64,000 nt of DNA from Curtobacterium sp. 9128. Its GTDB lineage: Bacteria > Actinomycetota > Actinomycetes > Actinomycetales > Microbacteriaceae. Under the pieces are notes generated by a model. The model did no database searches. It had not been told where the DNA came from and saw nothing but the letters and a program-made list of their open reading frames with translations. Location: positions 1,426,001 through 1,490,000 of the forward strand of contig NZ_LT576451.1 in the NCBI RefSeq assembly GCF_900086645.1, read 5' to 3'. Of the stretch, positions 32,058 through 41,029 are shown piece by piece; within the stretch, counting starts at the first letter, position 1; each line of letters starts with the position of its first letter. A program made the translations under genes and the position numbers.

Positions 32058-33452
32058 ATGTCGGACGTCAACCGTGACCGCAGCACCACGCTCACACCAC
32101 CCGGTGGAGTGACCGCACCACCGACCGCACCATCGAACGCAGCACCGAACGCAGCACCAACGCCCCCAGGACCAGCCCGCGAAGGACTCGTCGCCCGCCT
32201 CGGCATCCCGCACCAGCTCCGCTGGGGGTTCCTCGGCGTGCTCGTCTTCATGACGGGTGACGGCATCGAGTCGAACTTCATCTCCCCGCACATCGCCACG
32301 GCGCTCGGCTCCGGCGGGACCGACAGCGCCGCGATGGTCATCGGGATCTACGGCGTCGCGGTCCTCGTCGCGTCGTACTTCGCCGGCGTCCTCTCCGAAC
32401 TCTGGGGGCCGCGTCGGGTGATGACGATCGGCGCCGCGATGTGGATGGTCTTCCAGATCACGTTCCTCGCCGCGCTCCCTACCGGGTCGGTCGGACTGAT
32501 CGCCCTGACGTACTTCCTCCGCGGACTCGGCTTCCCGCTGTTCGCGTTCTCGTTCCTCTGCTGGGTGAACCACACCGTCGCCCGCGAGCGGAACGCCACC
32601 GCCGTCGGCTGGTTCTACGTCGTGTTCACCGGCGGCCTGCCCACGCTCGGGTCGCTCATCGCGATCGGCACCATCCCCGCGTTCGGTGGCGGCCAGCTCG
32701 GCGAGACCTGGTCGATGGCGCTGTCGCTGGTCTTCGTCGCGGCGGGCTGGGTGATCGTCCGGTTCGGTGTGCACGAGCGCACCGGCCTCGGTCGCATCGC
32801 CCCGCGTGAGCACTCCGCCGCCCGGGTCATCGCCAGCGGCATCGAGGTCTGCGTCAAGCGCCCGAAGGTCCTCCTCGCGGTCCTCATCCGCCTCGTGAAC
32901 ACCGCGCCGGAGTTCGGCATGTTCGTGATCATGCCGGCGATCATCGGCACCGAGCTCGGCTGGGGACAGTCGAAGTGGCTGACCATGACCGTGATCGTCT
33001 ATGCGGGCAACATCCTGTTCAACGCGTTCTTCGGCGCGCTCGGCGACCGCATCGGGTGGATCCGGACCGTGAAGTGGTTCGGCATCGGCGCCTCGGCGAT
33101 CGGCCTGCTCGCCTGGTGGTACGTCCCGCACCTGGTGCCGGCCGGCTCCGAGTGGGGCTTCTGGCTCGCGACCGCAGCCGGCACGGTGTTCGGCATCATG
33201 CTCGCCGGCTTCACGCCGATGGGTGCGATCGTGCCGGCCTTCGCGGGCGAGGACCGCCGCGGCGCAGCGATGGCGATGTACGCCACCGCCGCGGGAGGCG
33301 CGACGTTCCTCGGCAACGCCGTCGTCAGCGTGGTCCTGCCGTGGGGCGGCGCCGGAGGCGTCGTCTGGACCTTCGTCGCGCTCTACGTGGCCGCGTTCGT
33401 GGTCCTCAGCTTCCTGAAGGTGCCGTCCGAGGCGGAGTCTGCCGGGCACTAG
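32058..33452 (+). CDS. MFS polyol permease, RbtT/DalT/CsbX-like
   Basis: The 464-residue membrane protein begins with a disordered Pro/Ala/Asn-rich cytoplasmic tail of about 45 residues, then about twelve membrane segments. FMTGDGIESNFISPHI in the first helix and GVLSELWGPRRVMT are characteristic of the ribitol/arabitol permease branch. SFLCWVNHTVARERN and VNTAPEFGMFVIMPAIIG also match it. It probably imports a pentitol, which would complement the polyol dehydrogenase at 2107-3150. AGGAGAG at 32044-32050 supports the ATG at 32058. The long leader and good promoter suggest regulated expression. Confidence 0.85.
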   Translation: MSDVNRDRSTTLTPPGGVTAPPTAPSNAAPNAAPTPPGPAREGLVARLGIPHQLRWGFLGVLVFMTGDGIESNFISPHIATALGSGGTDSAAMVIGIYGVAVLVASYFAGVLSELWGPRRVMTIGAAMWMVFQITFLAALPTGSVGLIALTYFLRGLGFPLFAFSFLCWVNHTVARERNATAVGWFYVVFTGGLPTLGSLIAIGTIPAFGGGQLGETWSMALSLVFVAAGWVIVRFGVHERTGLGRIAPREHSAARVIASGIEVCVKRPKVLLAVLIRLVNTAPEFGMFVIMPAIIGTELGWGQSKWLTMTVIVYAGNILFNAFFGALGDRIGWIRTVKWFGIGASAIGLLAWWYVPHLVPAGSEWGFWLATAAGTVFGIMLAGFTPMGAIVPAFAGEDRRGAAMAMYATAAGGATFLGNAVVSVVLPWGGAGGVVWTFVALYVAAFVVLSFLKVPSEAESAGH

Positions 33453-33461
33453 ACCCGGCAC

Positions 33462-33513
33462 CAGGCAGACGGGAGGCTCGTGGCGACCCCGCCACGAGCC
33501 TCCCGTCCGCCTG
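33462..33513. terminator. Family A palindrome after the polyol permease gene
   Basis: Eighteen-base arms (33468-33485 and 33490-33507, GACGGGAGGCTCGTGGCG and complement) close on a four-base loop, with CAGGC/GCCTG outside. It begins ten bases after the stop codon. Confidence 0.8.
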
Positions 33514-33555
33514 TGCGTGCGCTCCCACCCATCGCACCCGCAGTAGAAGGCCGTT

Positions 33556-33615
33556 TCGCGCGTAGGAGGCCGGAAGATCCGGCCTCCTACGCGCGATTTG
33601 ACCTCCTACGCGCGA
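33556..33615. repeat. Family B repeat locus 3: perfect 19-bp hairpin plus one tandem unit
   Basis: Arms TCGCGCGTAGGAGGCCGGA (33556-33574) and its exact complement (33578-33596) enclose three bases. One more unit, TTTGACCTCCTACGCGCGA, follows at 33597-33615. The family A copy ends 42 bases upstream. Confidence 0.88.
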
Positions 33616-33664
33616 TTCGACCTCCAGCCCCACCGCCGTGGCGACACGCCCGGGTCGGTGCTGG

Positions 33665-33836
33665 TAGAGTTGCTGACGACTTCGGCGAGGGCCGCGCGTG
33701 CGCGGCCGTGATCGACGCGGTGGGAGACCCGGCCAAGCTCTGGGAGCGTTCCTCACGCGTGCACGCGTTCGAGTTGCAACACCACAGACCCCACGATGCC
33801 GGCACCCCGGTGTCGTCCACGAGACCAGGAGGCACC
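33665..33836 (+). promoter_or_regulatory. Promoter and long structured leader of rplY
   Basis: TAGAGT (33665-33670) is a good -10 box, giving a leader of about 160 bases. GGCCGCG (33690-33696) and CGCGGCC (33701-33707) form a tight hairpin, and more GC-rich segments follow. Ribosomal protein genes are often controlled by leader structures, so an autoregulatory element is possible. No known class was recognised. Confidence 0.4.
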
Positions 33837-34469
33837 ATGGCCGACTACACCAAGCTCGCAGCGGCAGTCCGCACCAAGTTCGGCAAGGGCGCTGCGCGCA
33901 AGATCCGTGCCAACGACCAGATCCCCGCGGTCGTCTACGGCCACGGCACCGAGCCGCAGCACATCACCCTCCCGGGCCACGAGACCATGCTGCTCGTCCG
34001 TCACGCCAACGCGATCGTCGACCTCGACATCGAGGGTGCTGCGCAGCTCGCCCTCGTCAAGGACGTCCAGCGTGACCCGGTGCGCCAGGTCATCGAGCAC
34101 ATCGACCTCGTGGTCATCCGCCGCGGCGAGAAGGTCACGGTCTCCGTGCCCGTCGTCGTCGAGGGCGAGTCCTTCTCCGGCACGATCCACGTCCAGGACG
34201 AGTCGACCCTGTCGCTCCTCGTCGAGGCGACCAACATCCCGGAGCACGTCGTCGTGGACGTCGAGGGCCTCGAGGACGGTGCGCAGATCCGTGCGACCGA
34301 CATCGAGCTCCCCGAGGGCGCCGAGCTCGAGACCGAGGGTGACACCCTCGTCGTCTCGATCGTCACCCCGCGTGGCACCGCCGACGACGACGCCGCGGAC
34401 GAGGCAGCTGCCGAGGCCGGCGCCGAAGCCGGTGCCGAGGGCGGCTCCGAGCCGGTCGAGTCCGAGTAA
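33837..34469 (+). CDS. rplY: 50S ribosomal protein L25/general stress protein Ctc
   Basis: This 210-residue protein is the long, CTC-type form of L25, which binds 5S rRNA in the large subunit. The N-terminal L25 domain contains FGKGAARKIRANDQIPAVVY and GHETMLLVRHANAIVDL. The C-terminal beta domain (VPVVVEGESFSGTIHV, LSLLVEATNIPEHVVVDVEG) is followed by an acidic Ala/Glu/Gly-rich tail (AAAEAGAEAGAEGGSE). AGGAGG lies five bases before the ATG at 33837. The peptidyl-tRNA hydrolase gene follows after 28 bases, the common actinobacterial order. Confidence 0.96.
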   Translation: MADYTKLAAAVRTKFGKGAARKIRANDQIPAVVYGHGTEPQHITLPGHETMLLVRHANAIVDLDIEGAAQLALVKDVQRDPVRQVIEHIDLVVIRRGEKVTVSVPVVVEGESFSGTIHVQDESTLSLLVEATNIPEHVVVDVEGLEDGAQIRATDIELPEGAELETEGDTLVVSIVTPRGTADDDAADEAAAEAGAEAGAEGGSEPVESE

Positions 34470-34497
34470 CACCCTTCGCGGACACCTGGTCGACGTC

Positions 34498-35082
34498 GTG
34501 ACGGATCGCATCCTCGTCGTGGTCGGGCTCGGGAACCCCGGGCCTGGCTACGCGGGGAACCGTCACAACGTCGGCCAGATGGTCCTCGACGAACTCGCTG
34601 CCCGCATGGGCGCGACGTTCAAGAAGCACAAGACCCCGAACCAGGTCGCCGAGGGGCGTCTGGTGCCGGGTGGCCCCCGCCTGGTGCTCGCCAAGCCGGG
34701 GTCGTTCATGAACACCTCCGGCGGCCCCGTCTCGAGCGTGCTCGGGTTCTACAGCGCCACCCCCGCCGACCTCGTCGTCGTGCACGACGAGCTCGACCTG
34801 CCGTTCGACACCGTGCGGCTCAAGGGCAACGGCGGGCACGGCGGACACAACGGTCTCCGCGACATCATCAAGGCCACCGGCACGAACGAGTTCTCCCGGG
34901 TGCGTGTCGGCATCGGCCGCCCACCAGGTCGACAGGACCCCGCCGACTACGTGCTGCGCGACTTCTCGCCGACCGAGAAGAAGACGCTGCCGAACCTGCT
35001 CGCCGACGCCGCGGACGCGGTCGAGGCGATCGCGGACCTCGGCCTCCTCGCCGCCCAGCAGCGGGTGCACGCGCCGTCCTGA
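34498..35082 (+). CDS. pth: Peptidyl-tRNA hydrolase
   Basis: Pth releases tRNA from prematurely dropped peptidyl-tRNA. The 194-residue protein shows the family motifs GLGNPGPGY (residues 10-18), the catalytic histidine H23 in NRHNVGQM, KPGSFMNTSGGPVS, the catalytic aspartate in VVHDELDLP, and GGHGGHNGLRDI. I use the GTG at 34498, because the conserved strand VVVGLGNPG begins a few residues later. The ribosome binding site is weak. It is probably co-transcribed with rplY. Confidence 0.95.
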   Translation: MTDRILVVVGLGNPGPGYAGNRHNVGQMVLDELAARMGATFKKHKTPNQVAEGRLVPGGPRLVLAKPGSFMNTSGGPVSSVLGFYSATPADLVVVHDELDLPFDTVRLKGNGGHGGHNGLRDIIKATGTNEFSRVRVGIGRPPGRQDPADYVLRDFSPTEKKTLPNLLADAADAVEAIADLGLLAAQQRVHAPS

Positions 35083-35149
35083 GCTCGTCCGTACGAGGTG
35101 CCGCTGTTCGCGGCCCGCGCACGTCGCGGTCCTTGTCGGACGTCGCCGG

Positions 35150-35155
35150 TACCAT
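35150..35155 (+). promoter_or_regulatory. -10 box (TACCAT) of a leaderless mfd promoter
   Basis: TACCAT is seven bases before the GTG at 35163 and no ribosome binding site is present. Confidence 0.5.
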
Positions 35156-35162
35156 GTCCTGA

Positions 35163-38100
35163 GTGACGATCTCGGGCATCATCCCTGCGCTCTCGCGCGC
35201 CTCCGCGTTCGATCGCGTCCTCCGCGCCGCACCTCGTGACGCCGACTTCTCCGTCGTCGACGGCCTGCGTGTGCCGCTCCTCGCCGCGCTGATGGCCGAG
35301 CGCAAGGAACCGCAGTGCGTCCTCGTGATCACCGCCACCGGACGTGAAGCCGAGGCGGTCCGCGGTGCCCTGACGAGCTACCTGCCGGATGCCCGGGTCC
35401 TCGAGTTCCCGGCGTGGGAGACCCTGCCGCACGAGCGCCTGTCCCCGAGCGCCCAGACCGTCGGCACCCGCATCGCCACGCTCCGTGCGCTGCAGCAGTG
35501 GCAGGACGCACCGGGGGCCGAGCGCCAGCCGACGGTGGTGGTCGCGAGTGTCCGCGCGGCGCTCCAGCCGATCGCGAGCAACCTGACCTCGCTCGAACCC
35601 GTCGTGCTCCGGACCGACTCGCGCGGCAACGACCTCGGGTCGATCTCCGCAGAGCTCGTGGACCTCGCCTACGCCCGGGTCGACCTCGTCACCCGTCGCG
35701 GTGAGTTCGCCGTCCGCGGTGGGATCCTCGACGTCTTCCCGCCGACCGCCGACCACCCCGTGCGCGTCGACTTCTTCGGTGACGAGATCGAGGCGATCAA
35801 GGCCTTCTCCGTCGCCGACCAGCGCACCACCGAGGACGACCTCGGCTCCGTCGAACTCACCGCGTCGCGCGAACTCCTGCTCAGCGAGGACGTCCGGCAG
35901 CGCGCCCGCGAGATGCTGCACGAGTTCCCGAACCTGTCGCAGATGCTCGCCAAGGTGGCAGAGGGCATCCCGGTGGAGGGCATGGAGTCCCTCGCCCCGG
36001 CCCTCGTGGAGCGACTCGTCCCGATGACGGACTACCTGCCCGCCGACGCCACCATCGCGGTGTTCTCGCCCGAGCGGGTCAGCGGGCGCGCACACAGTCT
36101 GGCCGAGACGAACCAGGAGTTCCTCCAGGCCGCGTGGAGCGCCGCCGTCGCCGGGGCCCAGGCGCCGATCGACCTCGACGCGGGCAACTTCCTGACGGTC
36201 CCGCAGCTCAAGCAGACCCGCGGGCAGCGCACCTGGTGGACGATCTCGCCGTTCGACAGCGGCGCCGACGAGCCCCTGAGCGACGCAGATGCCGCGGCAG
36301 AGGCCGGGGAGTACGTCCGCGTCCGCGCCGACGCCGTCCCGAGCTTCGCCGGCAGCGCCGACGGGGCGGTCGCACACGTCAAGGAACTCACCGACGACGG
36401 CTGGGCCGTGGTCGTGACCGCGCAGGGGCAGGGTCTCGTCGAGCGCGCCGTGCAGGTCCTCGCCGACGCCGGGGTCGCCGCTCGCGCCGAGGCCGTCACC
36501 GCGCCGCCGCAGCCCGGTGTGGCGATCGTCACGACCGCCGCCGTCGAGCACGGCTTCGCCATCCCGGATCCCCGGATCGCGGTGCTGTCGGAAGCCGAGT
36601 TCTACGGCCGCAGCGCGCAGCAGGGTGCCCGCACGGTCCGGAAGCTCGCGAGCCGCCGCAAGAACGTCGTCGACCCGCTGCAGCTCAAGCCCGGCGACGT
36701 CGTCGTTCACGCGACACACGGCATCGGCAAGTTCGTCGAACTCGTCTCGCGAGAGGTCAGCTCCGGCGGCCGCAACGCCGTGAAGACCCAGCGCGAGTAC
36801 CTCGTGCTCGAGTACGCGCCGTCGAAGCGCGGCTTCCCGGGCGACAAGCTGTTCGTCCCGACCGACCAGCTCGACCAGCTGTCGCGCTACGTCGGCGGCG
36901 AGTCCCCGACCCTGTCGAAGATGGGCGGCTCGGACTGGGCGTCCGCGAAGTCGAAGGCGCGCAAGGCCGTCCGCGACATCGCCGTCGACCTCGTGAAGCT
37001 CTACTCGGCGCGCATGGCGTCGAAGGGGCACGCGTTCGGCCCGGACACCCCGTGGCAGCGCGAACTGGAGGAAGCGTTCCCGTTCGCCGAGACCGCCGAC
37101 CAGCTCACCACCATCGACGAGATCAAGCGCGACATGGAGCGCCCGATCCCGATGGACCGTCTGCTGTCGGGTGACGTCGGCTACGGCAAGACCGAGGTGG
37201 CGATCCGTGCGGCGTTCAAGGCCGTGCAGGACGGCAAGCAGGTCGCGATGCTCGTCCCGACGACGCTGCTCGTCCGCCAGCACATGGAGACCTTCCAGGA
37301 GCGCTTCGCCGGCTTCCCGGTGCACCTCCGCGCGCTCAGCCGGTTCCAGACCGAGAAGGAGTCGAAGGAGACGCTGGCGGGGCTCGCCGACGGCACCGTC
37401 GACATCGTCATCGGCACGCACCGCATCCTGTCGCAGGGCGTGCAGTTCAAGGACGTCGGCCTGGTCATCATCGACGAGGAACAGCGCTTCGGCGTGGAGC
37501 ACAAGGACCAGCTGAAGAAGCTCAAGACCAACGTGGACGTCCTGGCGATGTCCGCGACGCCGATCCCGCGCTCACTCGAGATGGCGGTCACCGGCATCCG
37601 TGAGATGTCGACGCTCGCCACCCCACCAGAGGACCGGCACCCGATCCTGACCTTCGTCGGCCCGCAGTCGGACCTGCAGGTCGCCGCGGCGATCCGGCGC
37701 GAGCTCCTCCGCGAGGGGCAGGTGTTCTACGTGCACAACCGCGTCAAGGACATCCAGTCGGTGGCATCGCACCTCGCCGAGATCGTCCCGGACGCCCGCA
37801 TCGCCGTCGCACACGGGCAGATGTCCGAGCAGACCCTCGAGCAGGTGATGGTCGACTTCTGGGAGCGCCGCTTCGACGTGCTCGTCTCGACGACCATCAT
37901 CGAGACCGGTCTCGACATCGCGAACGCGAACACCCTCATCATCGACCGGGCCGACAAGTACGGCCTGTCGCAGCTGCACCAGCTCCGCGGGCGTGTCGGT
38001 CGTGGTCGGGAGCGCGGCTACGCGTACTTCCTCTACGACGCCGACAAGCCGCTGTCCGAGACCGCGCAGGACCGCCTCGAGACCATCGCCGCGAACAACG

Positions 38101-38756
38101 AGCTCGGCGCGGGCATGCAGGTCGCCATGAAGGACCTCGAGATCCGCGGCGCGGGCAACCTCCTCGGCGGGGAGCAGTCCGGCCACATCGCGGGCGTCGG
38201 CTTCGACCTGTACCTCCGCATGATCGGCGAAGCGGTGTCGCAGTTCCGCGGGGACGTCGCAGAGGGGCAGACCGAGCTCCGACTCGAGATCCCCGTCGAC
38301 GCACACATCCCCGAGGACTACGTCGAGTCCGAACGGCTCCGACTCGAGGCGTACCAGAAGCTCTCCGCCGCCTCGGCGCCGACGTCGCAGCACGACTCGA
38401 TCGACATGGTGCTCGACGAGCTCACCGACCGCTACGGTCAGCCCCCGCAGGCCGTGCAGACCCTGGTCGAGGTGTCCCGGCTCCGCCGGATGGCCCAACA
38501 GGTCGGGCTGTCCGACGTGGTCGTCATGGGATCGAACCTGCGGGTCGCGGGCAAGGAGCTCGCGGACTCGTCGCAGGTGCGGCTCAAGCGGATGTTCCCC
38601 GGGGCGAAGTGGTTCCCCCAGCAGAACGCGTCGAGCATCCCGATGCCGCGTCCGCACGGCGAGGCCCTCCCCGACGACGCGCTGATCCAGTGGGTCGAGA
38701 GCATCCTGACCGCCGTCTACGGCGCGACGGCGGCCGCCGAGGCGCCCGCCGCGTAG
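35163..38756 (+). CDS. mfd: Transcription-repair coupling factor Mfd
   Basis: Mfd removes RNA polymerase stalled at DNA damage and recruits UvrA. The 1197-residue length is usual. Domains in order are a UvrB-like N-terminal region (residues 20-350), the RNA polymerase interaction domain (about 500-570, KPGDVVVHATHGIGKFVEL), the RecG-like translocase and the C-terminal TRCF domain. The translocase has the Walker A motif GDVGYGKT at 670-677, the Walker B motif DEEQ at 771-774 and SATPIPRS. The motif VHNRVKDIQSVA and the translocation motif QLHQLRGRVGRGRERGYAY are also present. The start is a GTG with a leaderless promoter. Confidence 0.97.
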   Translation: MTISGIIPALSRASAFDRVLRAAPRDADFSVVDGLRVPLLAALMAERKEPQCVLVITATGREAEAVRGALTSYLPDARVLEFPAWETLPHERLSPSAQTVGTRIATLRALQQWQDAPGAERQPTVVVASVRAALQPIASNLTSLEPVVLRTDSRGNDLGSISAELVDLAYARVDLVTRRGEFAVRGGILDVFPPTADHPVRVDFFGDEIEAIKAFSVADQRTTEDDLGSVELTASRELLLSEDVRQRAREMLHEFPNLSQMLAKVAEGIPVEGMESLAPALVERLVPMTDYLPADATIAVFSPERVSGRAHSLAETNQEFLQAAWSAAVAGAQAPIDLDAGNFLTVPQLKQTRGQRTWWTISPFDSGADEPLSDADAAAEAGEYVRVRADAVPSFAGSADGAVAHVKELTDDGWAVVVTAQGQGLVERAVQVLADAGVAARAEAVTAPPQPGVAIVTTAAVEHGFAIPDPRIAVLSEAEFYGRSAQQGARTVRKLASRRKNVVDPLQLKPGDVVVHATHGIGKFVELVSREVSSGGRNAVKTQREYLVLEYAPSKRGFPGDKLFVPTDQLDQLSRYVGGESPTLSKMGGSDWASAKSKARKAVRDIAVDLVKLYSARMASKGHAFGPDTPWQRELEEAFPFAETADQLTTIDEIKRDMERPIPMDRLLSGDVGYGKTEVAIRAAFKAVQDGKQVAMLVPTTLLVRQHMETFQERFAGFPVHLRALSRFQTEKESKETLAGLADGTVDIVIGTHRILSQGVQFKDVGLVIIDEEQRFGVEHKDQLKKLKTNVDVLAMSATPIPRSLEMAVTGIREMSTLATPPEDRHPILTFVGPQSDLQVAAAIRRELLREGQVFYVHNRVKDIQSVASHLAEIVPDARIAVAHGQMSEQTLEQVMVDFWERRFDVLVSTTIIETGLDIANANTLIIDRADKYGLSQLHQLRGRVGRGRERGYAYFLYDADKPLSETAQDRLETIAANNELGAGMQVAMKDLEIRGAGNLLGGEQSGHIAGVGFDLYLRMIGEAVSQFRGDVAEGQTELRLEIPVDAHIPEDYVESERLRLEAYQKLSAASAPTSQHDSIDMVLDELTDRYGQPPQAVQTLVEVSRLRRMAQQVGLSDVVVMGSNLRVAGKELADSSQVRLKRMFPGAKWFPQQNASSIPMPRPHGEALPDDALIQWVESILTAVYGATAAAEAPAA

Positions 38757-38770
38757 CGGGTCGCACGGTG

Positions 38771-38789
38771 CGTGGCCGGCCCGGCCACG
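38771..38789 (+). terminator. Hairpin after mfd
   Basis: CGTGGCCGG and CCGGCCACG flank one base, 14 bases past the mfd stop. Confidence 0.6.
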
Positions 38790-38811
38790 TGCCCTGCGGC
38801 GTGCGCATCGT

Positions 38812-38855
38812 CGGACGGGAGGCTCGGTGCGGGCTGGCACCGTGCCTCCCGTCCG
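38812..38855. terminator. Family A palindrome between convergent mfd and nhaA
   Basis: CGGACGGGAGGCTCGGTGC (38812-38830) pairs with 38837-38855 with one mismatch around six bases. It is placed to end transcription from both sides. Confidence 0.75.
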
Positions 38856-38868
38856 GCGACCGGTCGCG

Positions 38869-40047
38869 CTACTCGGTGGACTCGGCCTCGGAGAGCTCGC
38901 GGCGGGCCCGGTGGTGGCGCGCCTTGAGGCTCACGACGATCGCGGAGGCGACCATCGCGATGCCGGAGCCGATCAGCACCGCCAGCGTGCCCTCGTCGAC
39001 GATCTCCTCGTTGTTCGCGAACGCCAGCTCGTTCATGAGCAGCGACACCGTGAAGCCGATCCCGCCCAGCACGCCGACCGTCACGATCGACCAGAACGAC
39101 AGCGACGGACGACCCGGCCCGCGGAAGACCCGTGTCGCGACGGCACCGCACAGCGTGATGCCGACGATCTTGCCGACCGGCAGCGCGAGGACGACGCCCC
39201 AGAACGTCGGGGAGAGCTCACTGATGCCGACCGCGGGGATGACGACCGCCGCCGACGCGAACGCGAAGATCGGCAGGACGACGGCGTTCGACCACGGCTC
39301 CACCCGGTCGTACACGGTGTGCCCGGGACGCCGCGGCAGCACGAGCCCGAGGGCGACGCCGGCGATCGTGGCGTGCACGCCCGAGTGGTAGACGAGCCAC
39401 CAGGTCAGCGCACCGAGGACGATCATCGCGGCGATGATCCAGCCCTGCCCGGCGCGACCAGGGAGCAGCATCCGACCCAGCAACCAGAAGAGGACGAGCA
39501 CGACCGCGGCGCCACCGAGCGCGAGGAAGTCCGTGTCGCTGGCGAAGACGACCGCGATGATGACGATCGCGATGAGGTCGTCGAGGACCGCGAGGGCGAG
39601 CAGGAACACCCGGAGCGACGACGGCAGGCCGCGGCCGAACATCGCGAGGACGCCGAGCGCAAAGGCGATGTCGGTCGCGGTCGGGATCGGCCAGCCGTGG
39701 GTGTACTGCGTGCCGGCCGTCACGGCGAGGTAGACCCCGGCGGGCACCAGCACGCCGCCGACCGCCGCGATCGCGGGCACGATCGCGGTCTTCGGGTTCG
39801 ACAGCTCGCCCGCGACGAGCTCCTGCTTCAACTCGATCGCGACGAGCAGGAAGAACACGGCGAGGAGCCCGTCGCTGATCCAGTGCGCGACGGACAGGTC
39901 GAGTCCGATCGCGCCCCACGGGGAGTGCAGGTGCAGCACGTGCTCGAGCCCGGGGCCGGCCGGGGTGTTCGCGACGAGGAGGCCGAGCACCGCCGCGGTG
40001 AGCAGGGCGATGGCGCTGAAACGGGGGGAGCGGACGACAGCAAGCAT
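38869..40047 (-). CDS. nhaA: Na+/H+ antiporter NhaA
   Basis: This 392-residue inner-membrane antiporter exchanges internal sodium for protons and helps pH and salt tolerance. The essential aspartates are visible in TATDIAFALGVLAMFGRG and in the pair AVLDDLIAIVII. The amphipathic N-terminus (RSPRFSAIALLTAAVLGLLV) and ELKQELVAGELSNPKTAIVP near residue 75 are also typical. The last 20 residues are basic then acidic (KARHHRARRELSEAESTE). GGAG lies before the ATG on the minus strand, and TACGAT (40107-40112) is a plausible -10. It is divergent from mazG. Confidence 0.95.
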   Translation of the reverse strand: MLAVVRSPRFSAIALLTAAVLGLLVANTPAGPGLEHVLHLHSPWGAIGLDLSVAHWISDGLLAVFFLLVAIELKQELVAGELSNPKTAIVPAIAAVGGVLVPAGVYLAVTAGTQYTHGWPIPTATDIAFALGVLAMFGRGLPSSLRVFLLALAVLDDLIAIVIIAVVFASDTDFLALGGAAVVLVLFWLLGRMLLPGRAGQGWIIAAMIVLGALTWWLVYHSGVHATIAGVALGLVLPRRPGHTVYDRVEPWSNAVVLPIFAFASAAVVIPAVGISELSPTFWGVVLALPVGKIVGITLCGAVATRVFRGPGRPSLSFWSIVTVGVLGGIGFTVSLLMNELAFANNEEIVDEGTLAVLIGSGIAMVASAIVVSLKARHHRARRELSEAESTE

Positions 40048-40143
40048 GGAACTCCGTCAGAGATCGGGAAACGGTCCGTCGACCAGACTTCCCGACACGC
40101 CTCGACCATCGTACCGGACGGCCCCCGTGCGAGCATGGCCGAC

Positions 40144-40821
40144 ATGAGCGCCATGGAGGACCTCGCAGCCGTCGTCGACCGCTTGCTCGCCCCGGAGGAC
40201 GGGTGCGTGTGGAACCGCGTGCAGACGCATGCGTCGCTGTCGCGCTACGCGGTGGAGGAGTCGTACGAGCTCGTCGACGCGATCGAGGACGGCGACGCCG
40301 ACGACCTCCGCGAAGAGCTCGGGGACGTGCTGTACCAGGTGGTGCTGCACGCGGGGATCGCCGCCAGGGACGGCTCGTTCGACCTGCAGGACGTCGCCGC
40401 GACCGCCCGCGACAAGATGGTCCGCCGACACCCGCACGTGTTCGGCGACGAGCACGCCGACACGGTCGAGGACGTCGTCCGGGTCTGGCGCGCTGCGAAG
40501 GCGGCCGAGAAGTCGAGCCGGACCAGTGCGTTCGACGGCGTCCCGCGGGCGATGCCGCCGCTGGAGCGTGCGGTGAAGCTGCTGGAACGCCTGGAGGAAC
40601 GTGGCGACGCCGAGGCGGTGGTCGCCGCCGTCGTCGGGTCGGCCGGGGACGGCGACGGCAGGACGGGCGGCCGTGCGGACGGTGTCGACACCGGATGGGG
40701 TGTCCGCATGCTGGCGGCGGTCGCCGAGGCGCAGCGCGCGGGGATCGACCCGGTCGCGAGTCTGCGCGCGGCGGTCGGTCGGCTCGACGCAGCGGGACGC
40801 GCGACCGACGACGTCGGGTGA
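40144..40821 (+). CDS. mazG: MazG family nucleotide pyrophosphohydrolase
   Basis: MazG proteins hydrolyse nucleoside triphosphates to monophosphates and pyrophosphate, cleaning damaged nucleotides or lowering alarmone levels. In this 225-residue protein the metal-binding pattern is clear: VEESYELVDAIE followed by REELGDVLYQVVLHA. KMVRRHPHVFGDEHADTVEDV follows, also conserved. The second half is variable, Ala/Gly-rich and lacks a second complete MazG motif, so it is a one-domain form. Three in-frame ATGs lie at 40135, 40144 and 40153. I choose 40144 because GAGCAT lies seven bases upstream as in leaderless genes. Confidence 0.9.
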   Translation: MSAMEDLAAVVDRLLAPEDGCVWNRVQTHASLSRYAVEESYELVDAIEDGDADDLREELGDVLYQVVLHAGIAARDGSFDLQDVAATARDKMVRRHPHVFGDEHADTVEDVVRVWRAAKAAEKSSRTSAFDGVPRAMPPLERAVKLLERLEERGDAEAVVAAVVGSAGDGDGRTGGRADGVDTGWGVRMLAAVAEAQRAGIDPVASLRAAVGRLDAAGRATDDVG

Positions 40822-40852
40822 GTGTGGGTGACCGCCTTCTGGCGGGAGAAGT

Positions 40853-40890
40853 GCGGGCGTCCTCCTAACCCGAAAAAGGAGGACGCCCGC
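40853..40890. terminator. Perfect 14-bp hairpin after mazG
   Basis: GCGGGCGTCCTCCT and AGGAGGACGCCCGC enclose ten bases, 31 bases after the mazG stop. It can end mazG transcripts and, from the other side, the candidate small RNA. Confidence 0.75.
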
Positions 40891-41023
40891 AGAGCGGGCA
40901 GACGGCGCCCCAGGGGTGGTGGCGCCGGCAGGGAAGCCCGCTCGAACCGCGGGGCACACTGCAGCACGTTGCCCACGCGATCGGACCGGTGGGTGGATCA
41001 GGCACCCGTCGGTCCGAGGTTCT
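40853..41023 (-). ncRNA. Candidate structured small RNA between mazG and hisS
   Basis: No gene fits the gap 40822-41089. The segment can form four consecutive hairpins: 40982-40995 with 41003-41016; 40948-40956 with 40970-40979 (one bulge); 40893-40899 with 40936-40942 enclosing paired GGCGCC words; and a perfect 14-base stem, 40853-40866 with 40877-40890. A good minus-strand promoter lies at 41030-41058, predicting a transcript of about 170 bases ending at the last hairpin. The first hairpin has two G-U pairs if read on the plus strand but mismatches on the minus strand. A plus-strand leader or 3' UTR is therefore not excluded. No known RNA family was recognised. Confidence 0.45.
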
Positions 41024-41029
41024 GGATAG

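Noticed and set aside
33661..33760. A tRNA gene upstream of rplY
   Set aside because: No T arm, acceptor pairing or anticodon loop could be drawn; only one short hairpin is clear.
40911..40965. T-box or cobalamin riboswitch in front of hisS
   Set aside because: GGGTGGT and AGGGAA match small parts of those consensus motifs, but the remaining conserved bases and helices are missing. A T-box for histidine would also need a different base opposite the discriminator.
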